DNA of 64,000 nt, from contig CAJTPK010000011.1 in NCBI GenBank assembly GCA_910578075.1, positions 31,039-95,038 of the forward strand. The letters run 5' to 3'. The translations under genes were made by a program, and so were the position numbers. This stretch comes from an uncultured Muribaculaceae bacterium (GTDB taxonomy: Bacteria > Bacteroidota > Bacteroidia > Bacteroidales > Muribaculaceae). Below the pieces are notes generated by a model. The model did no database searches. It worked only from the letters and a program-made list of their open reading frames with translations, and was not told the DNA's origin. The stretch's first letter is position 1. The number at the start of each line of letters is the position of its first letter. Shown here piece by piece: positions 9,061 through 19,027 of the stretch.

Positions 9061-10431
9061 TTAATCACGGAAATAAACGCCTTCCTCACGAAGCGCTTCC
9101 TGCAATTCCTTCACATTAACATCGCGAGGCTGCGCACCCTCTTTCAATGAAAGAGCCGCAGCCTTACCTGCCGCCTCTCCCATCGCCATGGCAGGTCCCA
9201 TAACGCGTGCCGAAGCAAGTGCAAGGTGTGTCATGGAAACACAACGTCCTGCCATGATCAGGCCGTCTATCTTCTTAGGAATCAGACAGCGGTAAGGAAT
9301 GTCATAACAATCGGGACACCATTGTAGAGTGCAGTCACCGCCCACAGGGTGGTGAAGGTCTACCGGGTACGCAGATACAGCGACAACATCATCAAATTTA
9401 GCGCAATCGAAAATATCCTGCTCTGTAAATACATATTCACCTTCGATACGTCGTGTTTCGCGGATTCCCATGAAAGGAGCCACTCTATCCACATAAGCAT
9501 TCTCGAAACCCGGTATATAAGCTTTCAGATAACGAACGATCTCCTCATTCTGTTCCGCACACTTAACCTCACCATATGTATACTGCTCAGGGTCTGTAGC
9601 ATCCACTCCATTCACGCGAGACATATTTACCCACCATTCATCAGGAGCCATACCTGTCATGAAAATAGTGCGCTCAACCGGCAGATTATACCCTTCCTCT
9701 CGAGCCTTCTTGACCTGATTACGGAAACCTACCATCGTGCAGTTGTCATCAGCGCGGAAGAATTCGTTGGGAATAAAGTCTATATCATATAACTCCGGAT
9801 GATCGGCTACTGCATCGCGAAGTTTACGCGAATCCACACCTCTCATTGAGAACATCAATGTCGGCGGCTGGGGAATACCCTTCTCATTACCGTAATTCAT
9901 CGGGGCTCCTGCTCGGAATGCTATATCTCCGTCTCCCGTACAGTCTACGATCCTCTTTGCGAGTATGGCTTCCCTGCCCTTTTTGGAATCTATCACCACA
10001 CCCTTTACCGTATCGCCATCCATTATCACATCAGTGGCGAAAGCATACATCAACAGTTCAATACCGCATTCTTTTATAATCTGGAATGCGAGTCGCTTCG
10101 TTCCTTCAGGATCTATCATTGTCAGACTCACATGAAGCGGACATGCGCGATGGTGTGTGGCAAGACCCTGAGCCTGGAGACGTTCGACAAACTGTCCCGG
10201 CAAACCCTTGATGACAACATTTCCTTTACGGCCAAGAAAACCCAGCAAAGGCAAACCGATAGTCATGTTTCCGCCGAGTATACCACGGCTTTCAATAAGC
10301 ATTACTTTTGTATCAGGAACAAGAGCTGCTGCTTGCGCTGCCATGAGACCGGCGGGACCGGCTCCTACAACAAGGACATCAACCTCTGCTCTTACAGGAA
10401 TTTCTGAAGATGGAATAGTTATCGTTTTCAT
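9061..10431 (-). CDS. FAD-dependent oxidoreductase (FAD_oxidored family)
   Basis: The 456-residue protein has an N-terminal dinucleotide-binding motif VDVLVVGAGPAGLMAAQAA (about residues 18-36) followed by ESRGILGGNMT, the pattern of the FAD_oxidored family (PF12831). A second conserved block IPYRCLIPKKIDGLIMAGRC lies near residues 380-400. No signal peptide is visible, so it is cytoplasmic. Proteins of this family are common in Bacteroidetes sugar-use loci, but most have no assigned substrate. Two paralogues occur at 28587 and 29882. It appears to be the first gene of an operon with the MFS transporter downstream. Confidence 0.85.
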   Translation of the reverse strand: MKTITIPSSEIPVRAEVDVLVVGAGPAGLMAAQAAALVPDTKVMLIESRGILGGNMTIGLPLLGFLGRKGNVVIKGLPGQFVERLQAQGLATHHRACPLHVSLTMIDPEGTKRLAFQIIKECGIELLMYAFATDVIMDGDTVKGVVIDSKKGREAILAKRIVDCTGDGDIAFRAGAPMNYGNEKGIPQPPTLMFSMRGVDSRKLRDAVADHPELYDIDFIPNEFFRADDNCTMVGFRNQVKKAREEGYNLPVERTIFMTGMAPDEWWVNMSRVNGVDATDPEQYTYGEVKCAEQNEEIVRYLKAYIPGFENAYVDRVAPFMGIRETRRIEGEYVFTEQDIFDCAKFDDVVAVSAYPVDLHHPVGGDCTLQWCPDCYDIPYRCLIPKKIDGLIMAGRCVSMTHLALASARVMGPAMAMGEAAGKAAALSLKEGAQPRDVNVKELQEALREEGVYFRD

Positions 10432-10764
10432 GATAATTATTGATAAATTAGGTTTATAGAAAAGTTTATTACATGGACAATATATTGTCGCATCGCAAAT
10501 TTATAGATTTTCAGTTAATTCATCATCATCATCACAGCTAAAAAAAATATCAGCCTATACATCTTCATTATACGATATTGAATTTATAAAATACTTTAAT
10601 TTAACAATTTACCATATTGTAATCATTTATGGAATTATAAAATATCCTCAAGTTTTAGGAGAGGTTCGACACAAATGATGGCTCTTTCTTAAAATTTATA
10701 ATTAATTTTACCAGACAGAAATATTATTAACTTTAATATCTTTTTAACCCTAACATCTGATGAA
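10432..10764. other. Divergent intergenic region between FAD oxidoreductase and phosphoesterase genes
   Basis: The stretch of 333 bases is AT-rich and holds no credible gene. On the minus strand TAAATTTG (10503-10496) fits a -7 box for the FAD oxidoreductase gene, but no good -33 box is seen. A short CAT repeat lies near 10519-10533. I could not find a convincing TAnnTTTG box for the plus-strand gene at 10765. Confidence 0.5.
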
Positions 10765-12489
10765 ATGAAACCTATCAAATCCACTTTAATTGCAACAGCT
10801 TTCCTCTGCTCCCTACCTTTGTTCTCTCAGTCTACATTCTCGTCTTCTCTTCCGGTCAAGCCCGGTAAGGGAGTCACTGTCACAGGTACTGTGGAATGTG
10901 CCGGCAAACCCGTTGCCGGAGTGATTGTATCCGACGGATATGAAGTTACCAAAACAGATAAAAAAGGCGCATACTACCTTAAATCTAAGAAACAGAATCC
11001 ACAGGTGTTCATCACAGCCCCGTCTGGATACGAGATATACCGCGATGATGTGGTGCCGCAGTTCTGGGCAGACTTCAATCTTCCTGCCGATAAACTTGAA
11101 CGGCACGATTTCCGTCTTGATAAGGTTGACAACACCAATCATGCCGTAATCGTAATTACCGACGTGCATCTCGCCAACCAGAGGAATGACGTGAAGATAT
11201 TCTCCGGTCCCTACACCGACCGTATACGTGAGGAAGTAAAAAAACTTAATGACAACGGGATCCGGACATATACCTTGAATCTTGGTGACGCGTCATGGGA
11301 TGCTTATTGGTATGGACATAATTTCAAGATCAACGATTTCCGCACAGCTCTGAACAACGCCGAATATCCTACCGCCGTTTACAGTTGCATGGGCAATCAT
11401 GACAACAATGCCCAGACTCCTTGCGATGAAAACACAGATTTCAACGCTTCCCTCCCCTATCAGAAAACATTCGGTCCGCGCTATTATTCTCAAAATATAG
11501 GGAATGTGCATTATGTGTTCCTCGATAACATCCATTATATAAACAAACCTACAGAACAGCCATTCTATACTGATGTCTATTCCAACCGCAACTATGTGGA
11601 GGATTTCACTCCGGAGCAACTTGCATGGCTTAGAAAAGATCTGGCAAATGTATCTTACGACACTCCTGTGGTTCTTGCCATGCACGGTCCGATGTTCCGC
11701 TGGAAGAAGTATAATTACAAAAAACATTGGTCGGAACTCACTCCGGAAATCATGATCCGCACCGACAACGCATCAACCCGCGAGCTGCTCGATATTCTCA
11801 AACCTTATAAGGATGTGCATTCCGTATGTGGACATTCACACAACCAATGCTTGATACGTCTGCCCAAGGAGATGCAGAATTTCACGGAACATAACATCTC
11901 CGGCACTTGCGGAGCCTGGTGGAGAACACGGGCAACCGGTTTACGCAACCTTTGTCCGGATGGAACTCCTGCGGCATTTGAGATTTTCCAATCAGACGGT
12001 AAAAATCTGAAATGGAATCACCATACCTACGAGTATTCACCCGAACAGACATTCTTTGCATGGGACATGAATGAGGTAAAGAAATATTTCAGCAACAATG
12101 CAGAAGTAAAGGCATACCTTACGATGTATCCCAACTCCACCGACTATAGCGACGTGGGCGACAATTATGTCTATGTCAACGTATGGGCATGGGATCAGGA
12201 CGGAAAACTCAAAATAACTGAAAATGGCAAAGAACTTCCCGTTGAGATGGTAAGAGAGGAGAATCCTCTATACACCGCAGCTTATCTGGTAAGAAATACC
12301 GTATGGATTAACAGTTTCAACAATGCGAAATATAAGAATCCAACAAAATTCCAGCTATTCCGTGCCAAAGCATCAACTCCGGATGCTCCCGTTGAGATCA
12401 GCTGGACCGACTATTTCGGCAAAGAAACAAAATCCACGCTAAATCGCCCTGCTCCATTCTCTACAGATGATCTTGAACTCACACTTTAG
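10765..12489 (+). CDS. Secreted calcineurin-like phosphoesterase with N-terminal carboxypeptidase-regulatory-like domain (paralogue 1)
   Basis: The 574-residue protein has a signal peptide (TLIATAFLCSLPLFSQ). An N-terminal beta-sandwich-like domain (residues 35-115, GTVECAGKPVAGVIVSDGYE) precedes the metallophosphoesterase domain. All two-metal ligand motifs are visible: DVH (133-135), GD (175-176), GNHD (211-214), MHGP and GHSH. A C-terminal domain (about 420-574) matches the extra module of Bacteroides phosphoesterases. The family hydrolyses phosphomonoesters or diesters; the natural substrate is unknown. It is a close paralogue of the gene at 24505 (long identical blocks, estimated at about three quarters identity by eye). 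A strong terminator follows, so it is its own transcription unit. Confidence 0.92.
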   Translation: MKPIKSTLIATAFLCSLPLFSQSTFSSSLPVKPGKGVTVTGTVECAGKPVAGVIVSDGYEVTKTDKKGAYYLKSKKQNPQVFITAPSGYEIYRDDVVPQFWADFNLPADKLERHDFRLDKVDNTNHAVIVITDVHLANQRNDVKIFSGPYTDRIREEVKKLNDNGIRTYTLNLGDASWDAYWYGHNFKINDFRTALNNAEYPTAVYSCMGNHDNNAQTPCDENTDFNASLPYQKTFGPRYYSQNIGNVHYVFLDNIHYINKPTEQPFYTDVYSNRNYVEDFTPEQLAWLRKDLANVSYDTPVVLAMHGPMFRWKKYNYKKHWSELTPEIMIRTDNASTRELLDILKPYKDVHSVCGHSHNQCLIRLPKEMQNFTEHNISGTCGAWWRTRATGLRNLCPDGTPAAFEIFQSDGKNLKWNHHTYEYSPEQTFFAWDMNEVKKYFSNNAEVKAYLTMYPNSTDYSDVGDNYVYVNVWAWDQDGKLKITENGKELPVEMVREENPLYTAAYLVRNTVWINSFNNAKYKNPTKFQLFRAKASTPDAPVEISWTDYFGKETKSTLNRPAPFSTDDLELTL

Positions 12490-12512
12490 CCCAGTGGATG
12501 CCTGAAAATCTC

Positions 12513-12551
12513 AATACCCTGCCGGTAATATCCGGCAGGGTATTATTTTTT
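12513..12551 (+). terminator. Rho-independent terminator after phosphoesterase 1
   Basis: AATACCCTGCCGG (12513-12525) pairs perfectly with CCGGCAGGGTATT (12532-12544) around a six-base loop. A T-rich run (ATTTTTTA) follows. It separates the phosphoesterase gene from the SusC operon. Confidence 0.92.
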
Positions 12552-12807
12552 AAGAGCACTTCTCATAATTATCGAAACGTGTGCATACTGCGTGCAATTA
12601 TCACAAATTATCAATATACATTATTTATTACCAACGAGTTACAATATGTAAGAAAAGTAATACTTATTTTATTGTAAAAATTATTAAATAAATATCGTTT
12701 TTCGCTCCGCTATATTTGCAGTGGTTAACCTTAGGAAAACGCATGTTCACACAATCCGTTTTCAAACAAATTTAATTAAAACCAGTAACAACTCAAAACA
12801 AGAGCTT
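12552..12807. other. Upstream region and leader of the SusC gene
   Basis: With the terminator before it, this AT-rich stretch makes a gap of about 320 bases between genes. A -7 box is present at 12711-12718. The stretch from about 12722 to 12807 is the probable 5' leader of susC; it stays open in frame from a GTG at 12721, but the encoded residues show no signal peptide or conserved sequence. Confidence 0.5.
12711..12718 (+). promoter_or_regulatory. Probable -7 box of the SusC/SusD operon
   Basis: TATATTTG fits the Bacteroidetes -7 consensus TAnnTTTG. No clear TTTG -33 box is seen 19-21 bases upstream, which would fit a promoter that needs an activator. No regulator gene is adjacent. Confidence 0.55.
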
Positions 12808-15800
12808 ATGAACAGAATTGCTCTATTCATGATTTCCCTATTCATTCTGGCAACTCATGCATTTGCGCAACAACAGAATGTCAATGGACTCATCACCGAC
12901 CAGGCGGGAGAGCCCCTGATCGGAGCGACGGTAATGGTGAAAGGATCCAATATCGCTGCAGTCTCGGATCTTGATGGCAAATTCAGCATCAAGGCAAAAA
13001 CAGGTGATACACTGAAAGTATCCTATGTCGGATTCAAACCGCAATCCATTAAGATCGCAGATATGAAAAATCTGACAATTGTGATGCAGGAAGAAGCCAA
13101 CACTCTTGATGAAATGGTTGTCGTAGGATACGGCACCATGAAGAAAGCCGATCTCACAGGCGCTGTAACCAATGTGGATGGCGGTAAGCTTGAGAACATG
13201 AGATCTTCTTCTGTATCTCAATCTCTTCAGGGAACGATGCCGGGTCTTTATGTAAGCCGGAGCAGCGGTCTCCCCGGAGCCGAAGCAACCATCAGGGTAC
13301 GCGGTGTAACTACAATCGGCAATTCAGATCCTCTCGTGATAGTCGACGGTATTCCGGATTCAATGGAATCTGTCAACTCCTCCGATATCGAAAGCATATC
13401 CGTTCTTAAGGATGCTGCATCCGCTTCTATTTATGGAGCACGCGCCGCAGCTGGTGTAATCCTGATCACCACTAAGAAAGCAAAGGAAGGTAAAGCGAAA
13501 GTTGAGTATCAGGGAACAGCCGGTTTCGTTCAGGCAACAGAAACTCCCAAACCCGTCGGAGCTGTTGACTATATGAATCTCTATAATGAGCTCAAATGGA
13601 ACGATGGAGGGAATCAGGAAGGACAGGAATACAGCGCATATGATAAAGATTTCATCGATTCATATTACGCCAACCATCTTGCTGACCCGGATGCATATCC
13701 GATTACAGACTGGCAAAACATTCTGATGCGCAAGACAGCTCCAACAACCAAACATGACCTGAAAGTGTCATATGGCAATAAAGTTGTGCAGACCAAGGTT
13801 TCACTTGGATACGAATATACAGAGGCTCTTTATGAAGGACGAGACTACCAGCGTCTCACTGCCCGCGTAAACAACACATTTAAAGTAACCAAATGGCTAA
13901 CATTCGGTCTTGACGCGTATTATCGCAGAGGCATCACACGCCAGCCACAGATAAACCCGCTCGGAGCCATGATGTATATGACTCCTCTGGACGCGGCTGT
14001 ATGGCAAAACGGAACATACGGTGACGGACACAACGGTGAGAACCCTCTTGCTGGTTTACGCGAAGGTGGAAAGAACAATCAGTGGACAGACCGTTTCGGA
14101 GCAAAGCTATCCGTCATTCTGAATCCCATCGAGGGTCTTACAATCAGCGGAATCTGGGCTCCAGGATTACTTTTCACTCAAAAGAAGTCTTACAGAAAGA
14201 AAGTTAATTATTACACCCCCGACAATGCTGATGATCCCGCCGGATTCGCCAAAGGATTCGAGCTCAACAAACTCACGGAAGACAGGAATCTCAATTCATG
14301 GGGCACCAAGCAATTGTTCATCAACTATAACAAGACCTTTGCAGAAGACCACCGCACGGATTTCATGATCGGATATGAGGATTACACAGCAAGCAGCAAC
14401 ACCCTTCAGGCGGAAAGCAACAACATGGACCTCTCCGACTATTTCTATATGACCAACGCCAATGTCAATGATTTAGGTGTTGACGGAACGGAGACACAGA
14501 ACGCATACCGCTCAATCTTCGGTCGCATCAACTATTCATACAAAGGCCGCTACATGGCTCAGTTCAACGCACGTTGGGACCGTTCCTCCAGATTTGGCAG
14601 CAAATACCGCACAGGCTTCTTCCCCTCCGCCTCAGTTGGTTGGACCATGAGCGAGGAGGCATTCCTCCGCGATGTGGATCCCCGTATTCTCTCGTTCCTG
14701 AAAATCAGAGGATCATACGGTACTCTTGGTAACGAACGTATCGGCAACTATCCTTACCAGGCAAACATGACTTTCTCACATCCCGTAATGGTTGATTCAA
14801 AAGGTCAGCTCGTATCCGTGCTCTCTGCGTCACAGCGTGACTACAATATACCAGACATCACATGGGAAACAACACATAGCTGGGACGTAGGTCTTGACGC
14901 TACTTTCCTGAATTCTCGCCTTTCCCTCACTTTCGACTGGTATTGGAAAAAGACCAAAGACATGCTCCTCTCCATCCAGCTTCCTGTATTCATGGGCTAT
15001 GACAATCCCAAGCAGAATGCCGGAGAGATGACAACAAAAGGCTGGGATCTCCAGCTTGGATGGCGCGACAACGTAGGCGATTTCAGTTATGCTGTGAATT
15101 TCAATATATCCGACTATCGTTCTGTAATGGGACGCATGTCTGGCACAGTGCTTGATTCAGGAGGACATATAACAATGGAGGGCGAGGAATATGATGCATG
15201 GTATGGTTTCTTATCCAACGGACTCTATCAAAATGACGAAGATGTCGCCAACAATCCCGTTCTAAATGCCAATGTAAAGCCAGGAGACATCAAATACAAG
15301 GATATCAGCGGATCCGAAGGAATGCCTGATGGAGCCATCAGTTCACAGTATGACCGTGTGGTTCTTGGCTCATCACAGCCACGACTCATTTACGGAGCCC
15401 AGATTTCTGCGGGATGGAAAGGTATCGAGCTTTCCGCTGCATTCAACGGAATCGGCAAACAGAACGTGATGATGACACGCGCTATGATGTATCAACGCCA
15501 CGCAGCCGGATGGACACAGTTCACCGGTGAGGTTATCGGAACATCTTGGAGCTACTATAACACTCCGGAGCAGAATCTCGCCGCCAAATACCCCCGTCTG
15601 TCAGACATGGCGGTTGAATCAAACGGCAATAACACACAGACAACTGATTTCTGGATGTTTAACGGCGGATATTTCCGATGCAAGAATATAACGCTCGGAT
15701 ATTCATTCCAGCAAAATATACTCAAGAAACTCCGTCTGAATTCACTCAGAGTTTTCGCTTCCGTATCAGATCCATTCTCAATTGACCGCTATCCCCAGGG

Positions 15801-15879
15801 ATGGGACCCCGAGACAGCAGGTAGCTCATCAAGCTATATCGCACGCACATGGAATTTCGGTGTGGCAGTGTCATTCTGA
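12808..15879 (+). CDS. SusC/RagA-family TonB-dependent outer membrane transporter
   Basis: I chose the ATG at 12808 because it opens a signal peptide (MNRIALFMISLFILATHAFA) followed by a carboxypeptidase-regulatory-like domain (VNGLITDQAGEPLIGATVMV). The protein then has 1023 residues, normal for SusC. The TonB-box region is near DEMVVVGYGTMKKADLTGAV, the plug domain includes IRVRGVTTIGNSDPLVIVDG and AASASIYGARAAAGVILITT, and a beta-barrel follows. The C-terminus (WNFGVAVSF) ends with an aromatic residue as in outer membrane barrels. It imports a ligand captured by the partner SusD. The extra upstream frame from 12721 lacks conserved sequence. The neighbouring phosphatases, sulfatase and GH13 suggest a substituted glycan substrate. 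Confidence 0.96.
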   Translation: MNRIALFMISLFILATHAFAQQQNVNGLITDQAGEPLIGATVMVKGSNIAAVSDLDGKFSIKAKTGDTLKVSYVGFKPQSIKIADMKNLTIVMQEEANTLDEMVVVGYGTMKKADLTGAVTNVDGGKLENMRSSSVSQSLQGTMPGLYVSRSSGLPGAEATIRVRGVTTIGNSDPLVIVDGIPDSMESVNSSDIESISVLKDAASASIYGARAAAGVILITTKKAKEGKAKVEYQGTAGFVQATETPKPVGAVDYMNLYNELKWNDGGNQEGQEYSAYDKDFIDSYYANHLADPDAYPITDWQNILMRKTAPTTKHDLKVSYGNKVVQTKVSLGYEYTEALYEGRDYQRLTARVNNTFKVTKWLTFGLDAYYRRGITRQPQINPLGAMMYMTPLDAAVWQNGTYGDGHNGENPLAGLREGGKNNQWTDRFGAKLSVILNPIEGLTISGIWAPGLLFTQKKSYRKKVNYYTPDNADDPAGFAKGFELNKLTEDRNLNSWGTKQLFINYNKTFAEDHRTDFMIGYEDYTASSNTLQAESNNMDLSDYFYMTNANVNDLGVDGTETQNAYRSIFGRINYSYKGRYMAQFNARWDRSSRFGSKYRTGFFPSASVGWTMSEEAFLRDVDPRILSFLKIRGSYGTLGNERIGNYPYQANMTFSHPVMVDSKGQLVSVLSASQRDYNIPDITWETTHSWDVGLDATFLNSRLSLTFDWYWKKTKDMLLSIQLPVFMGYDNPKQNAGEMTTKGWDLQLGWRDNVGDFSYAVNFNISDYRSVMGRMSGTVLDSGGHITMEGEEYDAWYGFLSNGLYQNDEDVANNPVLNANVKPGDIKYKDISGSEGMPDGAISSQYDRVVLGSSQPRLIYGAQISAGWKGIELSAAFNGIGKQNVMMTRAMMYQRHAAGWTQFTGEVIGTSWSYYNTPEQNLAAKYPRLSDMAVESNGNNTQTTDFWMFNGGYFRCKNITLGYSFQQNILKKLRLNSLRVFASVSDPFSIDRYPQGWDPETAGSSSSYIARTWNFGVAVSF

Positions 15880-15913
15880 CGATCTTGTGAAAACGTATGT
15901 ATAAAAACATAAA

Positions 15914-17629
15914 ATGAAGACTATCATGAAAAAATATCTATATACAATTCTTTTTGCAGCGAGCATCAGTCTTGGAGGTTGTGCCGACCTTGACCTGAAT
16001 CCACCTGCGGATGCTTCCACAGAGACATGGTATTCCAATCTCGAGGAATTCGAATTTGCCTGCAATGATCTATACAGAGGAGACCTATGGCATTGGGAAT
16101 ACAACCGTCTGTGGCATACTGACCGCTGGACCGATGACTGGGATCAGCAAGGACACGGCTATGAATGGGCCACCGGCGCACTTATGCCAACCACATCTTA
16201 CGTAAAGGCAACATGGCTGCGTACATACAAAGGTATTACACGCTGCAACGCAGTGATTGCAAACGTGGAAAAACAGCGTGGAAAACTTAGCGACAAAAAT
16301 CTTGATAAATTTGAAGGAGAGGCAAGATTCTTCAGGGCTTGTTTCTACTCATATCTGATTTTCCTATACGGAGACTGCCCATATTATACCGATTACATCA
16401 CAATCGATCAGGCATACGCAATGGGACGCATCCCGAAAGAAGAGGTGCTGAAGCATATATACGAGGATTTCGACAAAGCGGCAGAACTTCTTCCTAATAA
16501 AAACGAAGGCAATATCAGGGTATTAAGTGCAACTGCACTTGCATTCAAGGCGCGCACTGCGACATGGATGCTGGATTATCCCACGGCAGCGACCGCAGCC
16601 AAGGCATGTATGGATTCAAAAACATATTCCCTCGACAAAGACTTCGAGAGTATGTTCCTGCTGAAGACCCATGCATCGGATGAGTTCATTTTCACCATAC
16701 CCCGTTCAAGAGAGCTGAAAGATGACAAGATTTCATACAGTTCATTCCTGCCCAGAAACAACAAAGGAAAATCTTTGGCAGTACCATCTCTCGAACTTTT
16801 CAGCGCGTTCCTCTGTGATGATGGTCTTCCAATAGACAAATCTCCTAAATTTGACCCAAAGAATCCTTTCAGCAACCGGGATCCACGTCTTGGATACACC
16901 ACCGTAGAATTCGGCACTACATTCCTTGGAATTGAATGGGATCCTTCAAAAAATAAAGTCCAGAACTACACCACAGGAAAAAGCATCAACAACAATGACT
17001 CTCAGCTTGTGCAAAATCTCGCTTCCTGGACCGGACTCATTCTCAAAAAGGGTATTGATGAGGATATTCTCGTTGACCTCAAAGGTGATCCCGACTGCAT
17101 CGTTATGCGATACGCTGATGTGCTTCTTATGTATGCTGAAGCAATGATAGAGCAAAACAAGATCGACCAGACTGTCCTCGATGCAATCAACGATGTCCGT
17201 TCGCGTGCATATAAAGCAACCCGTAACGAGACATCCAAGTATCCGGCAGTCACCGAGACAAATCAGGATAAGCTCCGTTTCATTCTGCGCAGCGAGCGCC
17301 GCATGGAATTCGCATGGGAGAATCGACGCTGGTTCGACCTTGTTAGATGGAGACTTTGCGATATCGCGATAAACCGACCAGTGATTGACCTTCCCGCCAA
17401 GGCTCAGCTTCAGAAAAACATCAAGAACGGTGACTACTTCTTCCCTGCCGATGCACTGCCTGTGATTGAAGAGACCGGTCTGGTAAATCTGCAGCCGCTT
17501 GTTGACTCCAAGGCTAAATTCCGCAAGACAATGGAGCGCAAATTCGATCCGGCAAAAGGGTATCTCCTGCCGCTGCCCATCGAAGACGTGATGCTGATCC
17601 CCGGAATGACTCAGAATCCAGGATACTAA
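15914..17629 (+). CDS. SusD/RagB-family surface glycan-binding lipoprotein
   Basis: The 571-residue lipoprotein has the signal SISLGGCADLDLNPP, giving a lipidated Cys near residue 23. SusD hallmarks are present: the N-terminal helical TPR-like fold, FEGEARFFRACFYSYLIFLY (about 133-152) and the C-terminal block RFILRSERRMEFAWENRRWF (about 454-473). SusD captures the ligand at the cell surface and acts as a lid over SusC. The gene starts 34 bp after susC. An ATG four codons further (15926) is an equally plausible start. The extended Trp-rich N-terminal half (TDRWTDDWDQQGHGYEWATG) is compatible with binding of sugar rings, but the ligand is unknown. Confidence 0.95.
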   Translation: MKTIMKKYLYTILFAASISLGGCADLDLNPPADASTETWYSNLEEFEFACNDLYRGDLWHWEYNRLWHTDRWTDDWDQQGHGYEWATGALMPTTSYVKATWLRTYKGITRCNAVIANVEKQRGKLSDKNLDKFEGEARFFRACFYSYLIFLYGDCPYYTDYITIDQAYAMGRIPKEEVLKHIYEDFDKAAELLPNKNEGNIRVLSATALAFKARTATWMLDYPTAATAAKACMDSKTYSLDKDFESMFLLKTHASDEFIFTIPRSRELKDDKISYSSFLPRNNKGKSLAVPSLELFSAFLCDDGLPIDKSPKFDPKNPFSNRDPRLGYTTVEFGTTFLGIEWDPSKNKVQNYTTGKSINNNDSQLVQNLASWTGLILKKGIDEDILVDLKGDPDCIVMRYADVLLMYAEAMIEQNKIDQTVLDAINDVRSRAYKATRNETSKYPAVTETNQDKLRFILRSERRMEFAWENRRWFDLVRWRLCDIAINRPVIDLPAKAQLQKNIKNGDYFFPADALPVIEETGLVNLQPLVDSKAKFRKTMERKFDPAKGYLLPLPIEDVMLIPGMTQNPGY

Positions 17630-17669
17630 AGGTTTCCAATACAATAATTCTTTAATAATTAACCGGTAA

Positions 17670-17693
17670 GGGATGGGACTATGTTCCCATCCC
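17670..17693 (+). promoter_or_regulatory. Intercistronic hairpin after susD
   Basis: GGGATGGGA (17670-17678) pairs with TCCCATCCC (17685-17693) around a six-base loop. There is no long T run. It may protect the susCD message or partly attenuate downstream genes. Confidence 0.6.
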
Positions 17694-17711
17694 CTACAAA
17701 AAACATACCAT

Positions 17712-18911
17712 ATGAAAACAAAATTTACTATTTCTGCAATCCTGTCTCTCGCCATTACACCGACAATGGCTCTAACACCAAATGCCTCGGGCGTATATGA
17801 GATTGCCAATGCACAGCAACTTGAAGAATTCGCTGCAATAGTCAATGCAGGTGAAACTACCGCCCATGCTGTTCCTACAGATGACATTGACATGGACGGC
17901 ATAAAACATACACCTATCGGCAACTCTGCCGACAAAGCATTCAAAGGCACATGGGACGGACAATTCCACACCATAAGCTGTCTCAATATGGAGGAAAGCA
18001 CAGGCAGCAACCTGGCTCTCTTCGGATTTGCCGGTGTCGGAGCAAAGATATCCAACACTATAATCGATGATCTCAGCTCATTCTTCGGTGAAGACAAATG
18101 CGCCGCATTCGTTGGCGAATGTATCGACAGTCAGGAAGGTTTTGCGGAATTCACTTGTCTTGGCACAGCTGCAGCGGTACACGCATACAGCGAAGATTCT
18201 AAAAAAGGACGTGCTTCCGCATTGGTAGGTCCTTCAGATGGAAATGTCGCTTATCGTTTTACCAACTGCTATAACCAGGGAGAAGTAAGAGGTGTCAAAG
18301 TCGGTGGAATGTCGTGCGACGCACCCAAGGCTGTCTGCAGCGGCTGCTATACTGTTACCAACGTAAAGAAACAGGCTACAGCTGATGCAAAAGCCGGTAA
18401 TCCGGGAAAAGTCGGAACTATGGTAATTGCAGGTGTTGAGGATTTCGTAGAAAAATGGGGATATAACTTTTTCTTCGGTGGAAGTGCATCAAATCCTACT
18501 GTATTCTATCCCAACGTAGTTGATTCCAATATAAAATGGACAAATTATGATGAACCGGCGGAAGCAAACAACCATGGCGTATACAAAGTATTCGAAGAGA
18601 CATGGGCATCGACAGGCGCTATGTGCTGGTTCCTTAACAACTGTTCGGATGAGAATCCCGTTTGGGGACAGAACCTCGATGAGATGGAACTTTATCCTAC
18701 TTTTGTTCCAGGAAGTCTCGTTGTAACAAAAAAAGCCGGCTCTTTTGAGTTCGAGAATACTGATCGCACCACAACTTCAGCTGTTTCCGAAATATCTGTT
18801 GATTCACGCGAAGAATCAGATGAAATCTATACTATACAGGGTATCCGGGTTGAGAATGCCAATGTCCCGGGTCTTTATATCATAAAGGGTAAGAAAGTAT
18901 TGGTTAAGTGA
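17712..18911 (+). CDS. Secreted GLUG-like surface protein with C-terminal sorting-type motif
   Basis: The ATG at 17712 opens a signal peptide (MKTKFTISAILSLAITPTMA); the 13 codons before it look non-coding. The 399-residue protein begins with YEIANAQQLEEFAAIVNAG and continues through FKGTWDGQFHTISCLNME, a beta-helix pattern like GLUG-repeat surface proteins of Bacteroidetes. About ten cysteines are spread over the middle part. The end, DEIYTIQGIRVENANVPGLY followed by IIKGKKVLVK, resembles the C-terminal domain seen on many secreted Bacteroidales proteins and on the gene product at 19028. It probably acts at the cell surface in substrate binding. Hairpins flank it on both sides. No enzymatic motif is visible. 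Confidence 0.75.
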   Translation: MKTKFTISAILSLAITPTMALTPNASGVYEIANAQQLEEFAAIVNAGETTAHAVPTDDIDMDGIKHTPIGNSADKAFKGTWDGQFHTISCLNMEESTGSNLALFGFAGVGAKISNTIIDDLSSFFGEDKCAAFVGECIDSQEGFAEFTCLGTAAAVHAYSEDSKKGRASALVGPSDGNVAYRFTNCYNQGEVRGVKVGGMSCDAPKAVCSGCYTVTNVKKQATADAKAGNPGKVGTMVIAGVEDFVEKWGYNFFFGGSASNPTVFYPNVVDSNIKWTNYDEPAEANNHGVYKVFEETWASTGAMCWFLNNCSDENPVWGQNLDEMELYPTFVPGSLVVTKKAGSFEFENTDRTTTSAVSEISVDSREESDEIYTIQGIRVENANVPGLYIIKGKKVLVK

Positions 18912-18926
18912 GTCTGAAAGGTCGAT

Positions 18927-18954
18927 GGTCCGGTGCCTGAATAAGCACCGGACC
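18927..18954 (+). terminator. GC-rich hairpin between GLUG-like gene and phosphoesterase 2
   Basis: GGTCCGGTGC (18927-18936) pairs with GCACCGGACC (18945-18954) around an eight-base loop. A T run is missing, so it may be an inefficient terminator or a message-stabilising element. Confidence 0.6.
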
Positions 18955-18978
18955 AAACCTGACCTCTCCGGAATTACA

Positions 18979-19020
18979 TTAGAGTCCGTTTCATAAAGAT
19001 AAAAGTCCGTTTCATAAAAA
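18979..19020 (+). repeat. Dispersed repeat, copy B (two tandem half copies)
   Basis: TTAGAGTCCGTTTCATAAA (18979-18997) is followed by a second copy AAAAGTCCGTTTCATAAA (19001-19018). Both match the left end of the elements at 63946 and 5445 (reverse strand). It lies eight bases before the start codon at 19028. Confidence 0.7.
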
Positions 19021-19027
19021 CTAACAC

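Noticed and set aside
10519..10533. CAT microsatellite in the divergent gap as a phase-variation site.
   Set aside because: Only about four to five units, outside a coding frame, and not at a promoter spacer that I can recognise.
12721..12807. Upstream extension of the SusC gene from GTG 12721.
   Set aside because: The residues lack conservation and would block the clear signal peptide that starts at 12808.
16946..18097. Long minus-strand open frame of 383 codons across the end of susD and the GLUG-like gene.
   Set aside because: It overlaps two well-supported plus-strand genes, has no conserved motif, and is rich in residues typical for a reverse-strand shadow.
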